From Cunninghamella blakesleeana (taxonomy: Eukaryota; Mucoromycota; Mucoromycetes; Mucorales; Cunninghamellaceae): 64,000 nt of DNA. Position numbers and translations under genes: made by a program. The notes below the pieces were generated by a model. The model did no database searches. It saw nothing but the letters and a program-made list of their open reading frames with translations, and was not told the DNA's origin. Positions within the stretch are counted from its first letter, which is position 1, and the number at the start of each line of letters is the position of its first letter. Below are positions 57,401 through 64,000 of this stretch, in pieces. The stretch lies in contig JAFCIZ010000001.1 of NCBI GenBank assembly GCA_017871115.1, positions 7,686,001-7,750,000 of the forward strand, read 5' to 3'.

Positions 57401-57562
57401 TTATCAGATCACTCTCCACTCAAATGGCTTATTAAATCACCAAAACCTACTGGTATGGTAGCTCGTTGGATCACTTATTTAGCAGATTATGAATTTGAAG
57501 TTATATATAGAAGTGGTAAAAAACAACAATCGGCTGATTTTCTCTCAAGACTTGGTTATTAA
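54401..57562 (+). CDS. pol: Pol of element B: protease, reverse transcriptase, RNase H
   Basis: About 1053 codons, intact. Starts with a linker holding six or so copies of NNQQNI (54473-54562). Protease: VLIDSGAAKSCMS with DSGA, HIVLGNNWLSHVQALLNF. RT: IRHRPYRMSPMEQEY, TAPIILVKKKNGDYRMVVDY, FSALDLRSGFHQVPM, catalytic AYIDDLNVHS (YIDD), then GFIGLASYYRRFIQNFA. RNase H: VVCDASTDG..., TKLECLALIWSLQ, SDHSPLKWL. Ends ADFLSRLGY and stop, like A, without integrase. This is the best template for what A's Pol looked like. Confidence 0.94.
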   Translation, partial: LDRAIVNNGQLAVPDNKSINKNKQQNINNQQNINNQQNINNQQNINNQQNINNQHHMDTQQKINNTQKNQQNTSNMDNHQNMNVLLNNEEIEDEYNYGPHINNHDLYAARIEKPPVVKHHETSAKTKRVTEKSRSAKRIRMDDEITDKDLEKEEMMDDIDIVSLDTTTIPSNHNKISENNDKPKRKRSPPATIDIEYDIIKDVFKQKANIEVGDLIKSSHHLRKQLLTACKPKRRSVKNKLDQQITESSHLNTLDNEDVITTAAYTNLIIENKKVKVLIDSGAAKSCMSKAMMKLLGLEIDAPSTNIFVLGNGTKQPTLGIVHDVNIQVTPDINIPVNMEVLPRCPAHIVLGNNWLSHVQALLNFKTSTLKVTYKHKIAELPIIFLKSTDRPLISIKSINGNYQQDNKIAINEKETLDESDTDITDLETDEEEWEHDEHSDEDEDDYYNITTIENNLKIQQDDDTTTITTGKDGLTVPPYSICQIQIDSNKDIHTTTSNILNESKIKNNYDHTTINLINKSDNNMDLPPNQIISEFFNLDENGNNEGIEGYNLVDQLSPYKTYIEFNNIETDIKEDTLDESFKNKLQLGNIPMEYKIKFWKLIQQYQDVFDWNNDKMGHTTLLEHEIILKQDAMPIRHRPYRMSPMEQEYLKSELDRLCELGIIKPANTPYTAPIILVKKKNGDYRMVVDYRKLNAQTKVDAYPLPRIDDLIDEIGVSRIFSALDLRSGFHQVPMKENSKELTGFVTKFGTYQYEMLPMGLVNSPATFQRLIDICFKTMINRCLVAYIDDLNVHSNNLDQHLLDLEELFKCARLGGLLFNIEKCVFFKDELKFLGYIITKDGIKTDPTKIEKVKNYPIPTTVKQIRGFIGLASYYRRFIQNFAAIARPLHNVTKTKKKIPWTAETTKSFELLKQKLTEAPILKRADYNKPFIIVCDASTDGLGTILSQLDEEGLEHPVIYASRGLKESEANYSATKLECLALIWSLQIFRPYLLGKKFTVLSDHSPLKWLIKSPKPTGMVARWITYLADYEFEVIYRSGKKQQSADFLSRLGY
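54473..54562 (+). repeat. 18-bp coding tandem repeat in Pol linker of B
   Basis: AATAAACAACAAAATATA-like unit (AAATAACCAACAAAATAT), about five near-identical copies, encoding NNQQNI repeats. In frame, so length changes do not break Pol. Confidence 0.9.
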
Positions 57563-58198
57563 AAAAAAAAAAAATACATATATATATATATAAAATATAA
57601 AAAAAAAAAAAAAAAAAAGAAATAATAAATGAATAAATATATTTTATACAACAAGCGTCCAAGACGATTGAAGACGTTAAAAGCTAATCCAACAAATTAA
57701 TATCAAGATTTTTATTTTTATTATCACAATAGTTTATTTCATACAACAAGCGTCCAAGACGATTGAAGACGTTAAAAGCTAATCTATTAACATAACATTA
57801 TATTATTAACAATTATTTTACATTTATTTTTATTAGTTTTACAACAAATTTTATACAACAATATTATTCAAACATTTTTTATATAATACAACAATTATTT
57901 TTAATCAACAATATATATATAGTCAAAAAAAAAAAAAACAATAACACACAACTTATAAATTATTTAATACAACAAACGTCCAAAGACGATTGAAGACGTA
58001 AAAAGCTATACTCACACCATACAATCAACATATATATCACTTAATAACAACTTTTTACCTATCTTAATTCAACAAAATCAACAAAAAAAAAAAATTATAA
58101 TATCAGTTATCAAAAAAAAAATAAGCTAGTAACACAAAAAAAAAAAAAATTAGTAAACAATAACATCAACACACCTATCAAAAATTTAATTACTTAGT
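57563..58198 (+). promoter_or_regulatory. inter-cistron spacer of element B with three copies of a conserved hairpin
   Basis: 636 bp between the RNase H stop and the integrase ATG. Copies at 57656-57676, 57751-57771 and 57977-57998: CGTC, 13-14 nt loop, GACG, each followed by TWAAAAGCT. The first two copies are identical over more than 40 bp. The single copy in A has CGAC/GTCG, a compensatory pair. The remainder is A/T-rich with poly-A runs. Confidence 0.65.
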
Positions 58199-59518
58199 AT
58201 GGATCAACAATTAATAGATAATATGAAGCAATATTTAGTCACTTTAAAACTACCAAACAACATTACACCAAAAGAAAAAAGATATATACAACGAAATTCA
58301 CATAACTTTGTGGTACGATCAAATCAATTATATAAATATAATATAGAACATCAAACATTAAGAAAAGTCCTAAATAAAACACAAGCTATGGAAGTTTTAT
58401 TTATGTGTCACCAACATCCTTTAGGAGGTCACCTCGGTTATCATAATACTTTATATAAGGTATCAACTAGATATTATTGGAATGCTATGGCTAAAGATAT
58501 ACAAGAATATGTTAAAAAATGTAAAAGATGTCAAACTACTGGACCTAAGAAATTAAACGAATTTTTATATCCTGTTCCTGTGAAATCAAAACCTTTCGAA
58601 CAATGGGGAATTGATGTCAAGCATGTTCCAACGTCTAAAAGTGGATATCGTTACGTTATAGCCGCTATTGACTATCTTACTAAATGGGTGGAGGCACGAG
58701 CACTTAAGTATCAATCAACTTCGGAAATTGCTTTATTTATATATGAAGAAATTATATGTAGGCATGGTACGCCTCATCTTATTATATCGGATAATGGTAC
58801 TCCTTTTATTAGTGACTTAATCAATAAAGTTTGTAGACAATATAATATTCATCATAATACTATTACTGTTGGAAATTCTCAAGCTAATGGATTAATAGAA
58901 AGATTTAATTCAACACTTGGATCAATTATCAAAAAGATTGCAACAACAGAAAAGGGATTATGGGATCAATATTTACCATCTGTATTATTTTCCTATCGCA
59001 CAATAAAACAAAATTCAACAAAACAATCTCCATTTTATTTAACATATGGTTACATTCCAAAGACTCCTTTTGATCATATAGACACAATAGTAGATTTTAA
59101 CTCTTATAACTTTGAAAATCAGATAATGCTCAGAACAAAAAAGGAAATTACTGCACTAAATCTAATAAGACAACAATCAGCAGAAAAAATCAAAAGGTCG
59201 CAAGAAAACCAGAAAAAGGCAATAGATAAGAAAGTAAATAAACGAGACCGCGAATGGAAACCAGCTTTTAGAATTGGTGAAATAGTAACCTTATATACAG
59301 GAATACAATCAAACTCATGGTCAGGTAAAATATCGGATATGTGGCAAGGAAGGTATACTATACATCAATCTTTAGGAAAAGGTACCTATTTGATTAAATC
59401 TCTAGACTCTAATAACATAAGAATAAAGCGTGTACATGGAAACCGACTCAAATTATTACAAATGCCAGATGTATATTGGAATACACATGTATCTAAAACT
59501 TATGGAATTGATCTATAA
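58199..59518 (+). CDS. integrase of element B as a separate ORF
   Basis: 439 aa from its own ATG. H2C2 zinc domain (HQHPLGGHLGYHNT, CKRCQTTG). DD35E core: WGIDVKHV, ISDNGTPF, SQANGLIERF. C-terminal module WQGRYTIHQSLGKGTYLI and RVHGNRLKL. No chromodomain. Colinear with the integrase of A from the first residues (MDQQLIDNMKQYLVTLKLP), so the separate-cistron start is conserved. Confidence 0.93.
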   Translation: MDQQLIDNMKQYLVTLKLPNNITPKEKRYIQRNSHNFVVRSNQLYKYNIEHQTLRKVLNKTQAMEVLFMCHQHPLGGHLGYHNTLYKVSTRYYWNAMAKDIQEYVKKCKRCQTTGPKKLNEFLYPVPVKSKPFEQWGIDVKHVPTSKSGYRYVIAAIDYLTKWVEARALKYQSTSEIALFIYEEIICRHGTPHLIISDNGTPFISDLINKVCRQYNIHHNTITVGNSQANGLIERFNSTLGSIIKKIATTEKGLWDQYLPSVLFSYRTIKQNSTKQSPFYLTYGYIPKTPFDHIDTIVDFNSYNFENQIMLRTKKEITALNLIRQQSAEKIKRSQENQKKAIDKKVNKRDREWKPAFRIGEIVTLYTGIQSNSWSGKISDMWQGRYTIHQSLGKGTYLIKSLDSNNIRIKRVHGNRLKLLQMPDVYWNTHVSKTYGIDL

Positions 59519-59824
59519 AAAAAAAAAAAAAAATTTACATATAAATAAAATAAAATAAAATAAGATAAAAGAAAATTTTTTTTTAAAAAAAAAAAAAAAA
59601 ACAAATACAATCAAAAAAAAAAAATAACAGCAATAATAATAATAAATAAATAAATAAAAATAATTATAAAGATAAAGAAATATTTAGATAGATATATATG
59701 ATAATTACAAAAAAAAAATTTATATAAATATCAAAAAAAAAAAAATTTTATTTCAAAAAAAAAAAAATATTTACAATATAAACATATCTCACTTATTTTT
59801 ATACAATTCAAGCATTATACAAGA
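59519..59824 (+). promoter_or_regulatory. A-rich leader before ORF4 of element B
   Basis: 306 bp, nearly all A and T, with at least five A runs of 9 or more. No hairpin of the CGTC/GACG type was seen. Confidence 0.45.
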
Positions 59825-60355
59825 ATGAATCTACCTTTTAATTTTAACAGACCTTCTGTGGATCAAGATCCCATCTATGAAGAAGTTCTTGCAGCCTTTA
59901 CAGAAAATCTCTCGGAAATTGAACTTTTGAAACTCTTTATCAAGTATTCCTACCATATGTATGTAGATGATCACCATCGTGTAATTGAAATACAAAAGAG
60001 TATGCAAGAAAATTATGCCAAGCATATTTTACCTAACGTGGTCAAGCTTCTTCATACATCCTTGGGAAAACCAACCAATCTTGGTGAATTAATTAATTAT
60101 CGACGTGAACGTATGGAATTACTCAATGAGTTGTTAAGTCCTTTGGCTAAACCTCGTTTTAACCAAGTTTTTTATAAAAAATTACGTAAAGAAGATCCTT
60201 GGGGAAAGGATACTATTCTCATGGAACAAGAAGAAAATGATGTGGAAGTTCCTATGACTTTTGTCGGTGTCGCTAATGACAATAATAACGATGGAGGTCC
60301 ATCTTCTCCTGGTGGTGAGGGTGTCGCGCAGGATAATGATCCTACCGGTGTTTAA
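59825..60355 (+). CDS. ORF4 of element B, unknown protein in the env position
   Basis: 176 aa. The last 34 nt lie in the 3' LTR. Mostly helical (LSEIELLKLFIKYSYHMY, VVKLLHTSLGKPTNLGEL), then the segment shared with A's ORF4 (RRERMELLNELL, FYKKLRKEDPWGKD). The tail is acidic and Gly/Asn/Pro-rich (NDNNNDGGPSSPGGEG). No signal peptide, membrane segment or zinc motif. Function unknown. Confidence 0.75.
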   Translation: MNLPFNFNRPSVDQDPIYEEVLAAFTENLSEIELLKLFIKYSYHMYVDDHHRVIEIQKSMQENYAKHILPNVVKLLHTSLGKPTNLGELINYRRERMELLNELLSPLAKPRFNQVFYKKLRKEDPWGKDTILMEQEENDVEVPMTFVGVANDNNNDGGPSSPGGEGVAQDNDPTGV

Positions 60356-61098
60356 AAAAATTTTTTAACTTTTGTTTTAATTGGTCAAGCTCACATCCAC
60401 AACCGCACATCCACAGACGCACATCCACAACCGCACATCCACAGACGCACATCCACAGACGCACATCCACAGACGCACATCCACAGATGTACATCCACAA
60501 CCGCACATCCTTGACCGTATGACTTCTTTCTCTCTCTCTCAAAAATAAATTTTGTTTTAATATAAATAGGAAAGAATATTTCTCTTTCTCTTTTGTTTTT
60601 TTTTTTCTTTGTCAAATATAAATGTCAAATTTTTAAGATAATATTTTATATAATAAATATTTTATTTGTCCAAACCAATTTTTATTTTTATTTTATTTTA
60701 ACTTTATACTAATTTCTTAATTGAAATCATATTTATTACTATAACAGATATATTTTTATTTCTTAAGTGAAATCTCTATTTTTATTTATATACAACATAT
60801 ATAAACTTTTATATTTTATTTTTTAATTTTATTATTACTTTATTTGATTATTACTCTTTTTATATAATAATCTATTCTCTGACTTTTAAATTCATTTGCA
60901 TATACTTTTGAATTTTTTTTAAATATTTTTATTTTTTTTATCCTTTTATTTTTTTTTACTTTTACGTTATATTAAGTCGTTCTACTTACAAAACAAGAAC
61001 TGGTGCTCACTGGAATTATCTTATTTATAATTAATATAAATACAAACTCTCTTATTTTATTTTAACAAAAATAACTCTTACCAAAAACACACACAACA
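60322..61098 (+). repeat. 3' LTR of element B
   Basis: 777 bp, matches 50640-51417 except one T. The minisatellite is at 60393-60510 with the same copy number as in the 5' LTR. Confidence 0.93.
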
Positions 61099-61217
61099 CT
61101 ACTTATAAAACAAGATACTGGTGCTCACTGACAACTAAACTAAACTATATAACTATCTACTTTCCAAAACTAAAAAAGGAAATTCTACTTTTCAAACAAC
61201 CAAAAATTTACACAACA
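61099..61217 (+). repeat. solo LTR C, right part
   Basis: Begins with CTACTTATAAAACAAGATAC, exactly where the left part broke off at 40847, and ends ACACAACA. Followed by CAAT (61218-61221), the duplicate of 40137-40140. Confidence 0.8.
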
Positions 61218-61221
61218 CAAT

Positions 61222-61284
61222 CTATTTTTTTTAAACTATAAAAGGAAACTATACTTTCCAACCAACTAATAAATTCTAAACGCA
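61222..61284 (+). repeat. old LTR E, right fragment
   Basis: Resembles the last 60 bp of LTR A (AAACTATAAAAGGAAACTAT, ACCAACTAATAAATTCTAAA), after which similarity fades. The end is approximate. Confidence 0.5.
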
Positions 61285-61369
61285 GTAGTTTTTAAACAGC
61301 GATAAAAGTTTGTCCAATTAAAAAGCCATGTTCTCGCGCACCGGTAGTTTGAAAAATTAAAAAAAAATA

Positions 61370-61442
61370 TGGAGAACCTGGGCATCGATCCCAGTACCTC
61401 TCGCATGCTAAGCGAGCGCTCTACCATCTGAGCTAGATCCCC
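61370..61442 (-). tRNA. tRNA-Ala: tRNA-Ala(AGC)
   Basis: 73 nt, no intron. Acceptor GGGGATC/GTTCTCC with the G3:U70 wobble that marks tRNA-Ala (pair 6-67 is T-T). D arm GCTC...GAGC, anticodon arm CTCGC-TTAGCAT-GCGAG with AGC, T arm CTGGG-ATCGATG-CCCAG, discriminator A. Boxes A and B fit Pol III promoters. A run of T follows on the minus strand (the A9 at 61360-61368) and serves as terminator. Element F starts about 10 bp upstream of its 5' end. Confidence 0.96.
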
Positions 61443-61452
61443 AATTAGTTAT

Positions 61453-62032
61453 TGAGAGGGCGCCAGTGCGTCTTTGAAGTCGCTCCGTCTTGAACTTTTC
61501 TTTTTTATTTAAATTATTTTATATTTTTATATATTATTTTTGTTAATTTATTTATTTTACTATTTCTATTACATGTTATATTATTTTTATTTATTATTTT
61601 ATTATTATTTTATTATTTTTATTATTATCTTTTTATTTATTTTTTATTTTATTTTTAAACTTTATTATATTTTAAATCCCGATAGAAATATGCAACCATA
61701 AAATCAGAATTTCATTATAATAATAAAACTATACTTTTCTTTAGCGTATTAGTCACTCGATTTGGTTTTTTAGTTTTAGTTTTTTATTTCTTTTAGTTGA
61801 AGTATTTTTTTGAAGATTGAATTATTTTTTGTTTTTCTTATTTTATTTTAGTTAGTTATTTCGTGTTAATTATTTTTAACTTTTATTGTTCATTTTTTTT
61901 GTTTTATTTATTTTTTTTATTTTATTCTGATATTGTTTAATTCGAATTCCCCTATCGAATTAAACACTAGCAAACTCTGATACATACAACTCTTGAACCT
62001 AGCCACTTCAAGTTGAAGCACCATCCGTATCA
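61453..62032 (+). repeat. 5' LTR of element F (start inferred)
   Basis: The end is fixed by the PBS: the LTR ends GTATCA at 62032. The start is the first TG (TGAGAGGGCG) after the tRNA gene, giving about 580 bp. The partner LTR lies outside the window, so the left border is an inference. It does not resemble LTRs A-E. Confidence 0.55.
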
Positions 62033-62035
62033 TTT

Positions 62036-62053
62036 TGGTGGAGAACCTGGGCA
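62036..62053 (+). other. primer-binding site of element F, complementary to tRNA-Ala(AGC)
   Basis: TGGTGGAGAACCTGGGCA is the exact complement of the last 15 nt of the tRNA-Ala at 61370-61442 plus CCA. 18 of 18 bases match, three bases after the LTR. Confidence 0.9.
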
Positions 62054-62462
62054 AGTTATCGATACTATAATTACTATTTTATTGATTTCTTGTTTATTTT
62101 TATAAGATCTCGTACGGTTGTGCTAATTACAATTATACTATAATACCTTACCCGCTTAGTTTATTATTTTTTTATACATACTTTATTTAATTTTTTATTT
62201 TTATATTTTATTTTATTTCGTATTACCGTTACTATTATATTATTTTTTTATTTTATTTTATTTTATTTTTATTTTACTTTATTATTATTTTGAAGAATTG
62301 TGTTTTGATTTATATCCTGAATCCTATATACGAATCTTATACCTTATTATTATTTTTTTATCTTACTATATAACCTTATTGAAGTTTGACCTCCGCACCA
62401 ACTTTAATTATAATTTAATATCATATATATTAAAATTACTTATTTTTTATTTATAATCTTGG
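62054..62462 (+). other. leader of element F
   Basis: A/T-rich untranslated leader between PBS and gag. Nothing else recognised. Confidence 0.5.
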
Positions 62463-63443
62463 ATGATGGTACCTGGATTGAAGTTAAAAGATTATATTGA
62501 CAAACCGGATCGTTTCTATGGCGACGTGATGGTGGAGAACCCTTTGATGTGGTTACGCAATGTAGATAGCTGGATTAATGTAATTGGATTAGAAGAAGGT
62601 GACATTATGAAAGTGGTACCCACATTTCTAAAATCAAAAGCAGCTGTGTGGTGGGACATGAGCTGTGAAGTTATCAAAGATTGGACTACGTTCAAGTTGG
62701 AATTTGAAAAATTCTTTATAAGTGGTAACTTGAATGATGCGTGGTGGAAGGAATTGGAAAATACCGAACAAGGCACTATGACAATCAATGAATTACAATT
62801 GGTGTTAGAAGAATTGTTTTATAGGTTAAAAATAAAAGATGATTCCACCAAAAAGAGGTATCTGTTGAGGGCATTAAATAAAAATATAGCCTATTTAACG
62901 GAACGACAGAGACCTGAAACTTATGTTGACACGTTGACATGTGCAAAAGAAGAAGAACTACTTCAATTTAAGTATGGTGGTACCAATATAATTGATCAAA
63001 CCATTCCCAAAAATAATGTCAGGACACCCCCTCTTTATTTGATATCCAATAGAGGTAAAAATGAAGATAATCATCAATTGGGAAGTACAAGTATTACTAG
63101 TTCGTTAGACACACTTAATGATCAATTTCAAAAACTTCGTGTACACCTTGTAAATAATGCTGAAGATCCGCGCGCTGCCAATATCCAATATAATGGTTAT
63201 AATAATTATAATACGCATAATAATCCACAATACAATGCCAGAACCTACGCACCAAACAATAACTATAAACATAAGTACAACGGCCAATCTATGAATACGT
63301 TTCATAATCATTATGGTGATAAACAAATGCATAATCGTCAGTTCAACTGTCATAACTGTGGTGAAATAGGGCATTTTGCCAGAAATTGTAATAAGAATAT
63401 GAACCAAAACCAAGAAAACCAGGGAAAAGGTCAAGGACAATAG
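62463..63443 (+). CDS. gag: Gag of element F with CCHC zinc knuckle
   Basis: 326 aa. Capsid-type domain at about residues 12-170: FYGDVMVENPLMWLRNVDSW, AAVWWDMSCEVIKDWTTFK, KELENTEQGTMTINELQLV. Then an Asn/Tyr-rich linker and CHNCGEIGHFARNC (CCHC) at about residue 295. Ends TAG at 63441, shortly after G GGA AAA. Confidence 0.92.
   Translation: MMVPGLKLKDYIDKPDRFYGDVMVENPLMWLRNVDSWINVIGLEEGDIMKVVPTFLKSKAAVWWDMSCEVIKDWTTFKLEFEKFFISGNLNDAWWKELENTEQGTMTINELQLVLEELFYRLKIKDDSTKKRYLLRALNKNIAYLTERQRPETYVDTLTCAKEEELLQFKYGGTNIIDQTIPKNNVRTPPLYLISNRGKNEDNHQLGSTSITSSLDTLNDQFQKLRVHLVNNAEDPRAANIQYNGYNNYNTHNNPQYNARTYAPNNNYKHKYNGQSMNTFHNHYGDKQMHNRQFNCHNCGEIGHFARNCNKNMNQNQENQGKGQGQ
63422..63443 (+). promoter_or_regulatory. 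putative -1 frameshift site, element F
   Basis: G GGA AAA at 63422-63428 fits X XXY YYZ in the Gag frame. The Gag stop is five codons later. The -1 frame is open from 63428 to the window end. No clear stem downstream was found by eye. Confidence 0.6.
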
Positions 63444-64000
63444 GAAATGGGAACCCTGTTGTCCGTGGTGAGTATAACTATCCCAATTATAATGATCAAA
63501 ATATAAATAATAATCCACAATTGAATAATTACAATTATTCTATAAACAGAGAAAAGGAAGAAAATAAAATTAATAATCAAAATATTGGAATAAATAATAT
63601 TAATGATATTAACAATAGTAACAGTAATGTTACACCTAATTCTAATATTACAAATGAAGAAGAATTGAATACTTACATAGGTGATATTAATAAAGATGCA
63701 AGAAACGTTCATATCGTACAAGGTGTTAAGGTGTGGAACAACGCTCCTTTAAAGAAAAGACGTATGATTATAGATGCTGGAGAAGGAACGGTTAATACCA
63801 AGGATAAAAATAAAAAAAAACGTGGCCCTGCTAGAAAGTTATCTGTTGATGTAGACGTTATAGATATATGGTCGGTGCTGAAACAGCAAAAAGGTGATGT
63901 AAGTGTTGCCCAATTACTAAAAACTAATAAAAAATTAGCCAAGGACGTGGTAGATGGTATTAGATTTTTGCATGGTCGTAAAAATAAAAATGATACAACT
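63428..64000 (+). CDS. pol: start of Pol of element F (partial)
   Basis: -1 frame relative to Gag, open for 191 codons to the window end. Asn/Ile-rich linker, then a basic region (APLKKRRMIIDAGEG, KKKRGPARKLSVDVDVIDIW) and SVLKQQKGDVSVAQLLKTN, a segment that precedes the protease in some Ty3-like elements. Protease and RT are not reached. Confidence 0.75.

Larger units (their letters stand above)
50640..61098 (+). mobile_element. Ty3/gypsy-like LTR retrotransposon B
   Basis: LTRs 50640-51417 and 60322-61098 differ, as far as read, by one T in a homopolymer (12 T against 11 T). Flanked by CTAC at 50636-50639 and 61099-61102. Same gene order as element A: gag, -1 shift, PR-RT-RNase H, separate integrase, ORF4. 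Proteins are clearly related to those of A but divergent, so A and B are distinct families. A second Tc1-type transposon (T2) interrupts gag. Confidence 0.95.
61453..64000 (+). mobile_element. Ty3/gypsy-like LTR retrotransposon F, truncated by window end
   Basis: LTR, tRNA-Ala PBS, CCHC-type gag and start of pol are present; the rest is outside the window. Gag sequence, zinc knuckle and PBS all differ from A and B, so F belongs to another clade. Placement in Ty3/gypsy rests on the Gag type and the tRNA-gene-proximal site; RT is not visible here. Confidence 0.8.

Noticed and set aside
59825..60355. Envelope gene (errantivirus-like)
   Set aside because: No signal peptide, no membrane-spanning segment, no furin-like site, few cysteines. 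Only the position is env-like.
39013..61288. Target duplication around LTR E
   Set aside because: CCAC on the left and GTAG on the right do not match; the ends are too decayed to claim one.

Overview
This is a very AT-rich nuclear window from a fungus. The genes are compact and intron-rich (GT-AG introns mostly 50-150 bp, plus two GC-AG introns). The gene set combines fungal families (SYLF/SH3 actin-patch protein, Gpr1/Fun34/YaaH acetate transporters) with genes that budding yeasts lack (MFSD5-type transporter, MMTAG2-type protein, ACAD10/11-type dehydrogenase). Together with the very low GC and the many Ty3-like and Tc1-like elements this suggests an early-diverging fungus, probably Mucoromycota. 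The lineage is an inference; no organism is named in the sequence.

Gene region, 1-38.6 kb. Splice-resolved models, each keeping one open frame across all exons, were built for: phosphatidylinositol-4-phosphate 5-kinase (+), NC2-beta/DR1 (-), an Aim32/Apd1-like sucrase/ferredoxin-like protein (+), a peroxisomal ACAD10/11-like acyl-CoA dehydrogenase (-), a Ysc84/Lsb3-like SYLF-SH3 protein (-), an RNF10-like RING protein (+), exosome subunit Rrp42 (-), an MFSD5-like transporter (+), ribosomal protein uS19/RPS15 (-), an MMTAG2-like protein (-), BCKDH E1-beta (-), two tandem acetate-transporter paralogues (-), an ATZ/TRZ-type amidohydrolase (-) with a decayed second copy, an FCP1-like CTD phosphatase (-) and the Smc5/6 kleisin Nse4 (-). 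The 26.7-34.1 kb stretch is an old tandem duplication of an amidohydrolase + transporter unit. One amidohydrolase copy is now a pseudogene, and the transporter copies differ by one intron.

Transposon region, 39-64 kb. This is a nested stack of Ty3/gypsy-like elements with 4-bp target-site duplications. An old LTR (E) is split by a solo LTR (D, TSD TTTA) and by a second solo LTR (C, TSD CAAT). LTR C is itself split at one CTAC site by two nearly intact elements lying side by side: A (40848-50635) and B (50640-61098). Their LTR pairs look identical (A) or differ by one T in a homopolymer (B), so both are young. Each was then hit by a Tc1-type DNA transposon, A in pol and B in gag.

A and B share an unusual layout: Gag, then a -1 frameshift at A AAA AAC into PR-RT-RNase H, then a separate integrase cistron behind an A-rich spacer with a conserved hairpin, then a fourth small ORF of unknown function that runs into the 3' LTR. 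A tRNA-Ala(AGC) gene follows at 61.4 kb. Directly 5' of it starts a third element (F), which has a CCHC Gag and a primer-binding site exactly complementary to the 3' end of that same tRNA. F runs off the window end.
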